A DNA stretch of 49,281 bases, taken from positions 1-49,281 of the forward strand of contig CAYSCH010000016.1 of the NCBI GenBank assembly GCA_964429355.1, given 5' to 3'. A program made the translations under genes and the position numbers. The notes under the pieces are model-generated. The model worked only from the letters and a program-made list of their open reading frames with translations. It was not told the origin of the DNA and ran no database searches. Numbering within the stretch: position 1 is the stretch's first letter; each line of letters begins with the position of its first letter. Positions 35,297 to 44,139 of this stretch are shown one piece after another. The stretch comes from JAAYAY01 sp964429355. GTDB lineage: Bacteria > Planctomycetota > Planctomycetia > Pirellulales > Thermoguttaceae.

Positions 35297-35710
35297 CTAC
35301 TTGATCGAAACCGTGGCGCCGGCTTCTTCCAATTCCTTCTTGAGCTTCTCGGCGTCGTCTTTCGAGATGCCTTCCTTCACTTTGGAAGGAACGCCCTCGA
35401 CCAGGTCCTTAGCTTCCTTGAGTCCCAGACCGGTAGCGGCGCGAACCACCTTGATGACGCCGATCTTCTTGTCGCCAAAACCTTCGAGGACAACGTCGAA
35501 TTCGGTCTTCTCGACTTTCTCTTCTCCGCCACCTTCACCGCCCGGCATGGCGGCCATCATGACGGCGCCGCCCGCAGCGGCCTTGATGCCGTGTTCATTT
35601 TCCAGGTAGTCGCTCAGCTCTTTGGCTTCTTTCAGCGTCAGGCCCGCGATCTTATCGCCCAGTTCTTTGGACAGTGGGGAGAATTCGCGGGGTGCTACGT
35701 CGGTGGACAT
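35297..35710 (-). CDS. rplL: 50S ribosomal protein L7/L12
   Basis: This 137-residue protein has the N-terminal dimerisation helices ('LGDKIAGLTLKEAKELSDYL'), a short Ala/Gly/Met hinge ('AAAGGAVMMAAMPGGEGGG') and the C-terminal factor-binding domain ('EKTEFDVVLEGFG', 'IKVVRAATGLGLKEAKDLVE'). L7/L12 forms the stalk that recruits EF-Tu and EF-G. The N-terminus is about 10 residues longer than usual. AAGGA lies nine bases before the ATG at 35710. It follows rplJ by 161 bases, the normal stalk-operon order. Confidence 0.97.
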   Translation of the reverse strand: MSTDVAPREFSPLSKELGDKIAGLTLKEAKELSDYLENEHGIKAAAGGAVMMAAMPGGEGGGEEKVEKTEFDVVLEGFGDKKIGVIKVVRAATGLGLKEAKDLVEGVPSKVKEGISKDDAEKLKKELEEAGATVSIK

Positions 35711-35871
35711 CGTGGTTTATCCTTTCTGCTCTACTACTGCGCCACTCGCTGCACTCGAAGTGCTCGGTTTCGGCGACGCCGGTGGTTATGAGAATTTGTT
35801 TCGCTGCTGCGGAAGTCCGTTTCAATTGACCGGCAACTTTCCCGGTCTGAAATCCGTGAATGGTTTCGATG

Positions 35872-36402
35872 CTATTCGGCGTCGCCGCCTTCCTCGCCCT
35901 TCTGCTTGATCTGACTGGCCAAGGCTCCGCCAGGACCGATGAGCTGAGCGGCAAGGCGTGCTCCCGGGCCGAGGATCTGCCCGACCAACAGGCTCAATTG
36001 CTCACCCCGGCTGGGCCACTTGCTGACCTGCTCCACTTCGGCGGCAGTGAGTTTTTCGCCGTCCATGATCCCGCCCCGGGCCGCGAAAGCCGCGAAGCGT
36101 TTGTCCTTGGCCAACCGGACGATTTCCTTGGCCAGAGAGACGATATCTTCCGAACCCCAGCAAACGGCGTTCGTGCCGCCCATGTCTTCGAACAGGCCGT
36201 CCAGGGACGTGCCCGCCGTTGCCCGGGCGGCCAGGCTGTTCTTGACGACCAGAACTTCAATGCCCCTCTCGGCGAGTTCGGCTCGAAGGACATTGTTGGA
36301 ATTGGCGTCCAGCCCGATCATATTCACCAGCAGCGCGTCGCTGACTCCGTCGAGCTGCTTGCGCAGGTGATCAGTCACCAAGTTCTTTACATACTTACTC
36401 AT
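35872..36402 (-). CDS. rplJ: 50S ribosomal protein L10
   Basis: This 176-residue protein is the base of the L7/L12 stalk, bound to 23S rRNA. The N-terminal rRNA-binding part ('MSKYVKNLVTDHLRKQLDG', then 'VVKNSLAARATAG') and a C-terminal helix for L7/L12 dimers ('LAAQLIGPGGALASQIKQK') are present. The tail ends in acidic residues. L10 with L12 classically represses its own mRNA by binding the leader; the 127-base gap to rplA could hold such a site, though I did not resolve a fold. The ATG at 36402 has only a weak Shine-Dalgarno. Confidence 0.96.
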   Translation of the reverse strand: MSKYVKNLVTDHLRKQLDGVSDALLVNMIGLDANSNNVLRAELAERGIEVLVVKNSLAARATAGTSLDGLFEDMGGTNAVCWGSEDIVSLAKEIVRLAKDKRFAAFAARGGIMDGEKLTAAEVEQVSKWPSRGEQLSLLVGQILGPGARLAAQLIGPGGALASQIKQKGEEGGDAE

Positions 36403-36529
36403 ATCGCACGCTTTGCCCTGTCAAGGGATATTTCGGGTATTGCTTGTGCTGTCGCCCGATGCGGAAGAAACGAAGACTTCTTCCGTGGTCCTCGAGCGGG
36501 AATCAAATCCTGCCGCGCCCAGGTCACTT

Positions 36530-37210
36530 TCAGACCGCCACACGTATGCCGGGACTCATGGTCGCACTGATAGCGACGCCCCGCATGTACTGGCCGCGAA
36601 CGGCAGCCGGCTTCAAGTTCTGAACGAAATCGATGAAGCTCTGAATGTTCTGGACAAGCTTCTCAGCGTCGAAGCTGAGTTTGCCGACCATCGCGTGGAT
36701 GTTTCCGCCCGAATCGTTGCGGAACTCGACCTTGCCGGCCTTGTACTCCCTCACGGTCTTGCCGATGTCGGGGGTGACAGTTCCCGCTCGTGGCGACGGC
36801 ATCAATCCCCGAGGACCGAGAACTCGGCCCAGGGGTCCGACGATTCCCATCATGTCGGGGGCCGCGATGCAGGCATCGAAATCGGTCCACCCGCCCTTGA
36901 TCTTCTCCGCCAGTTCGGGACCGCCGGCTTCGTCGGCTCCCGCCTCTTTGGCCTCCGCGATCTTGTCGCCTTTGGCGAACACAATCACGCGCAAAGATTT
37001 CCCGATTCCGTTGGGCAGAACCACCGAACCGCGTACGATCTGATCGGCCTGCTTGGAATCGATACCCAACCGCACCGCTATCTCTACCGTCTGGTCGAAC
37101 TTGGTGTTGTTGAACGATTTCAACAACGCGACCGCCTCGGCGAGCGGTAACGGGGCTGCGCCCGGGACTTTTTCAGCCAGGGCTCGCATTCGCTTAGACT
37201 TTCTTGCCAT
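36530..37210 (-). CDS. rplA: 50S ribosomal protein L1
   Basis: This 226-residue protein has the L1 family signature regions 'FDQTVEIAVRLGIDSKQADQ', 'GPLGRVLGPRGLMPSPRAGT' and 'GKVEFRNDSGGNIHAMVGKL'. L1 forms the mobile stalk near the E site and in E. coli represses rplK-rplA translation. The ATG at 37210 has GGAG four bases upstream. It lies 150 bases after rplK, within the secE-nusG-rplK-rplA-rplJ-rplL order. Confidence 0.97.
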   Translation of the reverse strand: MARKSKRMRALAEKVPGAAPLPLAEAVALLKSFNNTKFDQTVEIAVRLGIDSKQADQIVRGSVVLPNGIGKSLRVIVFAKGDKIAEAKEAGADEAGGPELAEKIKGGWTDFDACIAAPDMMGIVGPLGRVLGPRGLMPSPRAGTVTPDIGKTVREYKAGKVEFRNDSGGNIHAMVGKLSFDAEKLVQNIQSFIDFVQNLKPAAVRGQYMRGVAISATMSPGIRVAV

Positions 37211-37360
37211 GTTACTCCGTCGATCCTAGTTGCGGATTTAAGTACAACCGTCTCAGCCCTCCCCGCACGCCTTAACGAGGACGCCGGTACGGGGGCGAAA
37301 ACGAATCCTCCCGCGGGCGCGACGGACAGGCACGAACGGCCGGTGCCGCGCCGCGGTGTA

Positions 37361-37786
37361 TCAGTCGACTACATCCAGTCCTATACTCCGTGCGGTTCCC
37401 GCGATAAGGAGCCTAGCATGTTCGGTGTCTCTCGCGTTCAAGTCGTTCATCTTCCTTTTCACGATCTCGTCAAGTTGAGCCGTCGTGACGGTACCGACCT
37501 TCTCGCGCGGCACGTTTCCCGATCCCTTGGCAATCCCGGCGGCCTGCTTCAGCAGGTCCACCGCCGCGGGACTCTTGGTCTCCAGTTCAAAAGTCCGGTC
37601 GTTATAAACTCGCACAACGACGGGTATTCGCAGGCCTTGCTGCTCCTTCGTGCGCTCATTGAACTGTTGGACGAACTGACCGAGGTTAATCCCGAAACGG
37701 CCCAATGCCGTGCCGACCGGCGGAGCCGGGGTCGCCTGACCGCCGGGAACCTGGAACTTCACCGTGCCTACAAGTTGCTTGGCCAT
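37361..37786 (-). CDS. rplK: 50S ribosomal protein L11
   Basis: This 141-residue protein is canonical in length. The N-terminal domain has 'GGQATPAPPVGTALGRFGIN', whose prolines form the thiostrepton and EF-G contact surface; the C-terminal domain binds the GTPase-centre rRNA ('KEQQGLRIPVVVRVY', 'GIAKGSGNVPREKVG'). The ATG at 37786 comes three bases after the nusG stop, so the two genes are translationally coupled. Confidence 0.97.
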   Translation of the reverse strand: MAKQLVGTVKFQVPGGQATPAPPVGTALGRFGINLGQFVQQFNERTKEQQGLRIPVVVRVYNDRTFELETKSPAAVDLLKQAAGIAKGSGNVPREKVGTVTTAQLDEIVKRKMNDLNARDTEHARLLIAGTARSIGLDVVD

Positions 37787-37789
37787 AGT

Positions 37790-38617
37790 CTAGACGCTTT
37801 CAATTTGCCAGTATTCCAATTCGACCGGTGTGCTCCGGCCAAAGATATTGATCATCACCGCCACCCGGCCGCTCGCTTCGTCGATCGTGTGGACTTCGCC
37901 CTCGAAGTTCTCGAAGGTGCCTTCGTTGATCTTCACCCGATCACCGACTCGGAAGCCGATTTTCAGCTTGGGAACCTCGTCCTGCTTCTCTTCCTTCTTG
38001 GCCAGGATCCGCTGAACTTCGTGAGCAAGCATGGGCGTGGGCGTTCCGGCGGCTCCGGTGAAATCCCCGATGCCCGGTGTCTCCCGAACCAGGAACCACG
38101 TATCTTGGTTGATTTCCATGTTGACGACAATGTAGCCCGGATAAAGCTTCCGCTTTGTTACGCGCTTCTTGCCGCCCTTGAACTCGGTCACTTTTTCCGT
38201 GGGGACAATGATCTCGCCAAAGTAGTCTTCCAGTCCCGCAATCTTCACGCGGCGGATCAGCCCGTCACGAATGGAATCTTCACGGTTACTCTGCACCTTG
38301 AGGATGTACCAGTCCATCTTGCGTTCTTCGCCGTCTCCGGTACGGGCTCGAGACGAGACGTCCACCGGGGTCGAGACGGGGGGTTCGCTCTGAAATGCAA
38401 CCTCTCCTGGCGACAATTCGGACTCAGGCTCGGCAGCGTCGTCGGACTCGACCGATACTTCGTCATGGGCGTCGATTATTTCCGATTCGGCGACAACCTC
38501 CTCGGGTGGAGCCGGTGTCGGCAACTTGTCCTGACCGGCCACGTCGTTGGCCTCGACGGATTCCAATTGCTGCGACAGGGTCGGTTCGTCGATCGGCTTA
38601 TTCGATTCCTCAGTCAC
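37790..38617 (-). CDS. nusG: Transcription factor NusG with long acidic N-terminal extension
   Basis: This is a 275-residue protein. Residues 101-275 are a normal NusG: the NGN domain ('MDWYILKVQSNREDSI', 'KRKLYPGYIVVNMEI', 'RETPGIGDFTG') binds the RNA polymerase clamp, and the C-terminal KOW domain ('GFRVGDRVKINEGTFENFEG') binds Rho or ribosomal S10. Residues 1-100 are acidic and Pro/Ser-rich and predicted disordered. The GTG at 38617 follows GAGGGAAG; an internal ATG at codon 101 (38317) would give a 175-residue classic NusG but has no good Shine-Dalgarno. A two-form product is possible. The gene follows secE by 96 bases and couples to rplK. Confidence 0.93.
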   Translation of the reverse strand: MTEESNKPIDEPTLSQQLESVEANDVAGQDKLPTPAPPEEVVAESEIIDAHDEVSVESDDAAEPESELSPGEVAFQSEPPVSTPVDVSSRARTGDGEERKMDWYILKVQSNREDSIRDGLIRRVKIAGLEDYFGEIIVPTEKVTEFKGGKKRVTKRKLYPGYIVVNMEINQDTWFLVRETPGIGDFTGAAGTPTPMLAHEVQRILAKKEEKQDEVPKLKIGFRVGDRVKINEGTFENFEGEVHTIDEASGRVAVMINIFGRSTPVELEYWQIESV

Positions 38618-38713
38618 AGTCGACTTCCCTCATCAATGGCCTGGCGCCCCGTCTGCTGCCCAGGTCGAACTAGTCACGGAACGATCCGAGGTCGGCTTGC
38701 CGACCTGAGGCTC

Positions 38714-39166
38714 CTAGCCTCCGAACATGGCTCGCAACCAAGCTTCAATCACACTCTCGCCGTCCATCACCCCGATCGTCATGAAGAATTCTCTCCAGAA
38801 GAAATCGAAGAAGAACAGGAAGGTTGCGAGAACGAAGACGGTCACCAGAACCACAGCGGAACTGCGATACAATTCGGCACGAGTGGGCCAGGAAACCTTG
38901 TTCATCTCCGCCTCGACAGCGATGAGGAAATCGGCGAAGACCGGCAGGTTCACGAGCCGATAGGCGGCCCACAGGCCAACGATTGCCACGACGGCCGGAA
39001 CCGTCATACGCCAGACAAGATCCGTAGTCACCATGGACAGGTGCAGTTGGTAAGTGCCAGCCAGGATGCACACGGCCACGGCAAAAAACGTCACCTGGCG
39101 AGCGATTCGCCCTTGGGTTCGTTTGTAAAGCCCGACTCGAAACAGCTCTTGAATCAGCGCGTTCAC
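38714..39166 (-). CDS. secE: Preprotein translocase subunit SecE with extra membrane segments
   Basis: This is a 150-residue protein. The conserved SecE core is at residues 79-124: an amphipathic cytoplasmic helix ending 'VEAEMNKVSWPTRAEL', then the essential membrane helix 'SAVVLVTVFVLATFLFFFD'. Two further membrane segments precede it (about 24-43 and 53-71), so the protein has three helices, as in E. coli, whereas most bacteria have a single-helix SecE. SecE clamps SecY in the secretion channel. The start is GTG at 39166. It is placed between tRNA-Trp and nusG, the standard order. Confidence 0.92.
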   Translation of the reverse strand: MNALIQELFRVGLYKRTQGRIARQVTFFAVAVCILAGTYQLHLSMVTTDLVWRMTVPAVVAIVGLWAAYRLVNLPVFADFLIAVEAEMNKVSWPTRAELYRSSAVVLVTVFVLATFLFFFDFFWREFFMTIGVMDGESVIEAWLRAMFGG

Positions 39167-39326
39167 CGGCGTACTCTTTATTTCCTGCCCGCTTCGGTCT
39201 TCAGAAATGAAGCGTTACGAGCGCCATTTTTCAGTTGCTTGCCATCTTCGGCCGATCGCGTTGGGACCGGGACCACTTGGGCACCGGGGTTGGATCGGGG
39301 GCGACGGAAGTCGGAAACATCTCAAG

Positions 39327-39399
39327 CAGGGGCGGAGGGATTCGAACTCTCGACCGCTGGTTTTGGAGACCAGTGCTCTACCAACTGAGCTACACCCCT
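39327..39399 (-). tRNA. tRNA-Trp (anticodon CCA)
   Basis: This is a 73-base cloverleaf with acceptor AGGGGTG / CGCCCCT, an anticodon loop CTCCAAA giving CCA, and discriminator G. No 3' CCA is encoded. It lies between tuf and secE, a common site for trnW. Confidence 0.96.
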
Positions 39400-39555
39400 G
39401 TGTTCTCGGACATCTGGGACCGAGACGGCGGACCGACGACGCCGGCTTCGCTCCTATGGATGTCGCGAAACCGGCGATGCGTCCCTTCCGCTGATTTTTC
39501 AGATCCAGCCGCAGTGCGGGGCCGGCCGCACCAGGGAATCAGGAATACTGATTGA

Positions 39556-40755
39556 CTACTCAACAATTTTGGTAACCACGCCTGAACCGACCGTTCGGCC
39601 GCCTTCACGAATGGCGAAACGAACGTTTTCGTCCATGGCGATCGGCGAGATCAGCTCAACCACCAGCTTGACGTTGTCGCCGGGCATGCACATTTCGGCG
39701 CCACCGAGCAGGTTCAAGGACCCGGTCACGTCTGTTGTCCGGAAGTAGAACTGCGGACGGTACCCGCTGAAGAACGGAGTGTGACGGCCACCTTCCTCCT
39801 TGGAGAGGACGTAGACCTCGGCCTCGAACTTCGTATGGGGAGTGATGGATCCCGGCTTGGCCAGAACCTGTCCGCGCTCGATTTCGTCGCGTTTGATACC
39901 TCGCAGCAGGCAGCCGACGTTATCGCCGGCGATTCCCTGGTCGAGGGTCTTGTTGAACATTTCAACGCCGGTGCAAACGACCTTGCGGCTTGCCTGATTG
40001 ATACCGACGATCTCGACTTCGTCGCCCGTCTTGACCACACCGCGTTCGATACGGCCGGTTGCCACGGTCCCGCGACCTTCGATCGAGAAGACGTCTTCGA
40101 CGGCCATCAGGAACGGCTTGTCCGACTCGCGGGGCGGTTCGGGGATGTAGGAGTCGATCGCGTCCATCAATTCGCCGATGCACTTGGTCGCATCAGGATC
40201 GTTGGGCTTGTTGTAAGCGGGCAATGCCGAACCGCGGATCACGGGGAGGTCGTCGCCGGGGAAGTCGTAGCTGCTGAGCAGTTCGCGGACTTCCAGCTCG
40301 ACCAGTTCGAGGAGTTCCTCGTCGTCGACGAGGTCGCATTTGTTGAGGAAAACGACCAGGGCGGGCACGTTCACCTGACGGGCAAGAAGGACGTGTTCGC
40401 GAGTCTGCGGCATCGGGCCGTCAGCCGCCGAGACCACGAGGATTGCACCGTCCATTTGGGCGGCACCAGTGATCATGTTCTTGATGAAGTCCGCGTGCCC
40501 CGGGCAGTCGATGTGAGCGTAGTGACGGTTGGCCGTCTCGTACTCGACGTGTGCTACAGCAATGGTCACGGTCTTCGTTGCGTCACGAACCGTGCCGCCC
40601 TTCGCGATATCTGCGTAGGACTTGAAGTGAGCCAGACCTTTTTCCTGTTGGACCGCCAAAATGGCCCCGGTCAACGTCGTCTTCCCGTGGTCGATGTGAC
40701 CAATGGTGCCCACGTTGACGTGGGGTTTCGTGCGTGCAAATACGTCCTTGGCCAT
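39556..40755 (-). CDS. tuf: Translation elongation factor Tu
   Basis: This 399-residue GTPase delivers aminoacyl-tRNA to the ribosome. The G motifs are intact: 'GHIDHGKTTLT', 'DCPGHADFIKNM' and 'NKCDLVDD'. Domains II and III follow, ending 'REGGRTVGSGVVTKIVE', the usual C-terminus. The ATG at 40755 follows AGGGAGA by about 11 bases. It is embedded in a tRNA cluster, corresponding to the tufB copy of enterobacteria; whether a tufA copy exists elsewhere cannot be told, and the str genes here lack one. Confidence 0.98.
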   Translation of the reverse strand: MAKDVFARTKPHVNVGTIGHIDHGKTTLTGAILAVQQEKGLAHFKSYADIAKGGTVRDATKTVTIAVAHVEYETANRHYAHIDCPGHADFIKNMITGAAQMDGAILVVSAADGPMPQTREHVLLARQVNVPALVVFLNKCDLVDDEELLELVELEVRELLSSYDFPGDDLPVIRGSALPAYNKPNDPDATKCIGELMDAIDSYIPEPPRESDKPFLMAVEDVFSIEGRGTVATGRIERGVVKTGDEVEIVGINQASRKVVCTGVEMFNKTLDQGIAGDNVGCLLRGIKRDEIERGQVLAKPGSITPHTKFEAEVYVLSKEEGGRHTPFFSGYRPQFYFRTTDVTGSLNLLGGAEMCMPGDNVKLVVELISPIAMDENVRFAIREGGRTVGSGVVTKIVE

Positions 40756-40839
40756 TCTAGACTTATCTCCCTGCGTTCAAAAAGCGGGTAACCTTGAACT
40801 ACCTTGGATCGACCATTCGGTTGGACTATCCTACAAAAG

Positions 40840-40912
<73 letters not shown>

Positions 40913-41093
40913 ACCCGATCTCCCAGCGTAGCCGCCCATCGCCCCGGCAGAGTCACGGCGAAATCGCCGACACTGCAACCGTGGGTCACGAGCTGCCGCA
41001 TTCTCAAGTTGCCACATCGATCCTGCAAAAGGCACTGGGCGAGGCCAGTCGCCCGGGCCAACACCCGAAACTCGATGCCAGTCCATCTCTCAG

Positions 41094-41164
41094 AGCGGGT
41101 GAAGGGAATCGAACCCTCGTCTTCAGCTTGGAAGGCTGTGGCTCTACCATTGAGCTACACCCGC
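41094..41164 (-). tRNA. tRNA-Gly (anticodon TCC)
   Basis: This is a 71-base cloverleaf with acceptor GCGGGTG / CACCCGC and an anticodon loop CTTCCAA giving TCC; the discriminator is T and CCA is not encoded. It matches the position of E. coli glyT. Confidence 0.95.
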
Positions 41165-41377
41165 TTTCTTTGCGCCACTCACTAACTTGGAGCCCCTTGG
41201 GCGTGTTCGGCGAGCCACTTGGCGTCTGACGCTTGAACATCACAATTAGATAGCCTACCGCTTCGGGCGTCGCAAGCCGAGGGGGGGCACAACGCGGCGC
41301 CAGGGGAAAGGGAGAGCTATCTTTCGGTTGATCCTCAAAACCTCACTGCAGAAAACGGGAACTTGCCTCGACGAAAA

Positions 41378-41459
41378 TGGGGGATGCAGGATTCGAACCT
41401 GCGAAGGCATTGCCAACAGATTTACAGTCTGCCCCCTTTGGCCGCTCGGGAAACCCCCC
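41378..41459 (-). tRNA. tRNA-Tyr (anticodon GTA)
   Basis: This is an 82-base class II tRNA with a long variable arm, acceptor GGGGGGT / ATCCCCC, an anticodon loop CTGTAAA giving GTA and discriminator A; CCA is not encoded. It matches the position of E. coli tyrU. Confidence 0.96.
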
Positions 41460-41571
41460 GAATCATTCTCTGTCTATGTCCAGGAAATCTCTTATTGAAC
41501 CCTGCTGCTCTCGTGGATGCTCCCTCAACAGACTCCGAAATGCCCGGAAAGTTCGAGGTTTTCTTGGCAAG

Positions 41572-41644
41572 AGCTAGCGGAGGGACTTGAACCCACAACC
41601 TGCTGATTACAAATCAGCTGCTCTGCCAATTGAGCTACGCTAGC
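41572..41644 (-). tRNA. tRNA-Thr (anticodon TGT)
   Basis: This is a 73-base cloverleaf with acceptor GCTAGCG / CGCTAGC and an anticodon loop TTTGTAA giving TGT; the discriminator is T and CCA is not encoded. It is the first gene of the cluster, corresponding to E. coli thrU. Confidence 0.96.
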
Positions 41645-41670
41645 CGCTGGGCCAGTCACGCGAACCATTT

Positions 41671-41698
41671 AATATACCCAACCACCTCCGGCGTGCAA
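41671..41698 (-). promoter_or_regulatory. Promoter of the tRNA-tuf-secE-nusG-rpl-rpo block
   Basis: On the minus strand, TTGCAC (41698-41693), a 16-base spacer and TATATT (41676-41671) form a sigma70-type promoter. Transcription should start near 41664, about 20 bases before the first tRNA-Thr. The 296-base gap 41645-41940 holds no gene. Confidence 0.65.
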
Positions 41699-41940
41699 GG
41701 CGGATGCCAAACAAAAATCAACCGCCGATGCCATCTCAGCGAAACCCACTCAAGTGAGGGGGCAGATTAGTTCCTGAGGTCACTTGGATGGTGCAGAATG
41801 GCTCGTTCGCGACACGCATCCGAGAATCTGGAGCGACTGGCAAGAATGGGTGAGAAGACTCCTTCCCAGCCATCTGAATTTCCACCATCCATGCTTGGAA
41901 CGCGAGGCGAGCCGACTCGTCCTAATGTCGTCCATCAAGC

Positions 41941-43620
41941 CTACTCAACTCCAGGAATCTCGATCCTTTCTTCCTGGGCCGCCTTGCGCAGCTTGTTCAA
42001 GGCCCGTGCTTCGATCTGGCGGACCCGTTCTTTGGTTACCCCCATTGCGGCCCCCACCTCTTTCAACGTTTGTGGCTCCTCGCCCCGGGCGAGGCCGAAA
42101 CGGCTGATGATGATCTGCTGCTCTCGCTCATCGAGGCGTCCCAGAATGCGGATCACTTGCGATTCCCTCTGAAGCTGGGAGGTCTCCTGCTCGTACTGGT
42201 CGCTACGGCCATCTTCCGCAGCGCCGAACATTTCCGAATTACTGGTGCGGAAGCGGTCTCGATGCCGCAACTCGTCGGGAATCGTGCGGGCGTAGTTCTT
42301 CATGATCGCCCAGCTTGCATAGGTGCTGAACTTGTTCCCTCGGGCGAAATCGAATTTTTCCACGGCGCGAATCAGCGACATGTTCCCATCGCTGACGAGT
42401 TCGAAGAAATTCTCACTCTGCCCCACGTGACGCTTTGCAATCGACACCACCAGCCGGAGGTTCGCCGAAATGATCTCGTTCTTGGTCGCCACGGCCTGAT
42501 CGTACAGCCTCTCAATATCGTCCATGAGGCCGCTTTTCGGCCTGGCCAGTTCGAGCGTCTCACGGAGTCTCGAGGCGCGATATTTCAGGTAATTCATCCG
42601 CCGGAAAAGATGACCTTCCTGTTCGCGGGTAAGAAGGGGAACCTCGTACAAGCTGGCCAGATAGGGGGGGAGTCCACTCGGCAGCCGGCTTTTCTTGACG
42701 GGCTCTTCGTTGGGCGGCATGGGCCCGCAAATCTCCCGTTCCTGTTTTTCTGTGCGAACGAGGCGAAACCGATCGTTGGGAATGAAGTCCAAGGGCAACT
42801 CCATGATCCGCTTAGCTCGCATCTCTCCGATGATCCGGTAGATGCTGGTTTTCGTCCGGCAGAACGCCTTTGCAAGTGCCTCCACTGCTTCGCCGCGCCG
42901 GTATCTGCGATAGATCTTCTGCTTCGTGTCCTCGCGAAGGGGGCCCGTATTGTCCGGAAAAACCGCCGCGTCCGGGTTGTCGCGGTCGAATTGTTTCAGG
43001 GTGTAGCGGATCGTCTCGACGCTGCGTCCCATCTTCCGAGCGAGGCGTTTGGTGACTTCCGCGGGGCAACCGCCCTTCTCCGCCAAGCGGCGCGCGTAGT
43101 CGATGATCTTCTCTCGCTCGTCCGCCGTGAGCTGGCTGAATTGGGCCCCGCGGCGGACCCGATCTGCATTGTGTCGCACGAAGCGCTCCACCGAGCTTTC
43201 CAGGAACCCGACACGCTTGCGTCCGCCAAAAACAAAACGGCGGCTCACAAGCCCCTGTTGCCGCCAACGGGAGATGGTTTTCGTCGAGACCCGGAACCGG
43301 CGACTGAGCTCCTCCACGGTCAGAACGGGTTCGGGGACTTCTTCGACAGGCAGGTCTGCAGAATCGGAGACGTCTTCGACAAACAGCCGAAGGTCGTGCG
43401 AAGCCTCTTGCCCACGCATTCTTACTTCCGGATAGGCTTCCGGCCGATAGGTGGTCACGCGATAGCAGAGGTATTCGTAGGTATAGGTCCGACTGTCTTC
43501 GATCTCGAGCAAGAGCCGTTCCGCCCGATCCACCTGCTCCAATTTCTTCTCCCGTGGAGCAAATCGAACTTGTTGGTCACGAAGCTCTCGAATGGCTGGA
43601 TGGATGTAGCTGCTGTGCAT
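41941..43620 (-). CDS. Sigma70-family factor with three N-terminal helix-turn-helix modules
   Basis: This is a 559-residue protein. Residues about 317-545 are a sigma70 core: region 1.2-like 'LPPYLASLYEVPLLTREQE', region 2 'NLRLVVSIAKRHVGQSENF' with 'FDFARGNKFSTYASWAIMK', and region 4 'TLKEVGAAMGVTKERVRQIE', nearly standard for -35 recognition. Region 3 is short or absent. The first 300 residues carry three helix-turn-helix-like segments: a MerR/excisionase-type one at about 100-150 ('LSRRFRVSTKTISRWRQQGL'), and others at about 165-210 and 230-270. None is typical of housekeeping sigma. The ATG at 43620 has AAGGA eight bases upstream and a promoter at 43754-43783. The large N-terminus could bind DNA or a partner to direct the factor; the regulon is unknown. 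Confidence 0.85.
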   Translation of the reverse strand: MHSSYIHPAIRELRDQQVRFAPREKKLEQVDRAERLLLEIEDSRTYTYEYLCYRVTTYRPEAYPEVRMRGQEASHDLRLFVEDVSDSADLPVEEVPEPVLTVEELSRRFRVSTKTISRWRQQGLVSRRFVFGGRKRVGFLESSVERFVRHNADRVRRGAQFSQLTADEREKIIDYARRLAEKGGCPAEVTKRLARKMGRSVETIRYTLKQFDRDNPDAAVFPDNTGPLREDTKQKIYRRYRRGEAVEALAKAFCRTKTSIYRIIGEMRAKRIMELPLDFIPNDRFRLVRTEKQEREICGPMPPNEEPVKKSRLPSGLPPYLASLYEVPLLTREQEGHLFRRMNYLKYRASRLRETLELARPKSGLMDDIERLYDQAVATKNEIISANLRLVVSIAKRHVGQSENFFELVSDGNMSLIRAVEKFDFARGNKFSTYASWAIMKNYARTIPDELRHRDRFRTSNSEMFGAAEDGRSDQYEQETSQLQRESQVIRILGRLDEREQQIIISRFGLARGEEPQTLKEVGAAMGVTKERVRQIEARALNKLRKAAQEERIEIPGVE

Positions 43621-43753
43621 GATCTCGTCCTTTGCCGGCTGGAAGCCCGAAGCACGTTCGACTCCTGGTGCCTGGATGTCCCAACCTTTTCGCCTTGCCG
43701 ATGCCCATGGCTGCGTGGCCCACTGGTTCTGCCGGTCCCCTCACATGGTTCGC

Positions 43754-43783
43754 ATTCTATCTTGATCGGCCTATTTTTGACAA
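43754..43783 (-). promoter_or_regulatory. Promoter of the multi-HTH sigma gene
   Basis: On the minus strand, TTGTCA (43783-43778), an 18-base spacer and TAGAAT (43759-43754) lie about 135 bases before the sigma ATG. The 519-base interval 43621-44139 also has an AT-rich patch near 43930-43965 that may drive the opposite gene, but I could not define its boxes. Confidence 0.5.
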
Positions 43784-44139
43784 GTGTTCCTTGCAAAAAT
43801 ACCGTTCGTTTCTTGAAGCCACGAAATGATTTCGCCCAACCAGAAGAACTTGCCTGCCGTTGTTTCTACGGGACATGCCCGAAAAGGGATTCAGGGCGTC
43901 CCAGTTTCCGCCAGCAAAATCAGCTGAAGAGTTATATAAGTACCACTCGCAGGTATTATATCGTCGTTCTTATCAGGACAAATGCGCGAAGCGGCAGGTT
44001 CACGTCAACATTCCCAACCCGACAAGTCGATGCAGGAAGAAAGGTCCTTGATATCGCGCCAGACGTACCCTCTGGTTCGCACAGTCTGTACCGCACAACA
44101 GGCGAGTATTCCTTCAAAAGCTCGAGTCGAGATCCTGAC

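Noticed and set aside
42070..44139. Long plus-strand open frame that continues into the exported-protein gene, 1147 codons in total
   Set aside because: It is antisense to the sigma factor gene, has no domain and no start signal; only the part from 44140 has a signal peptide.
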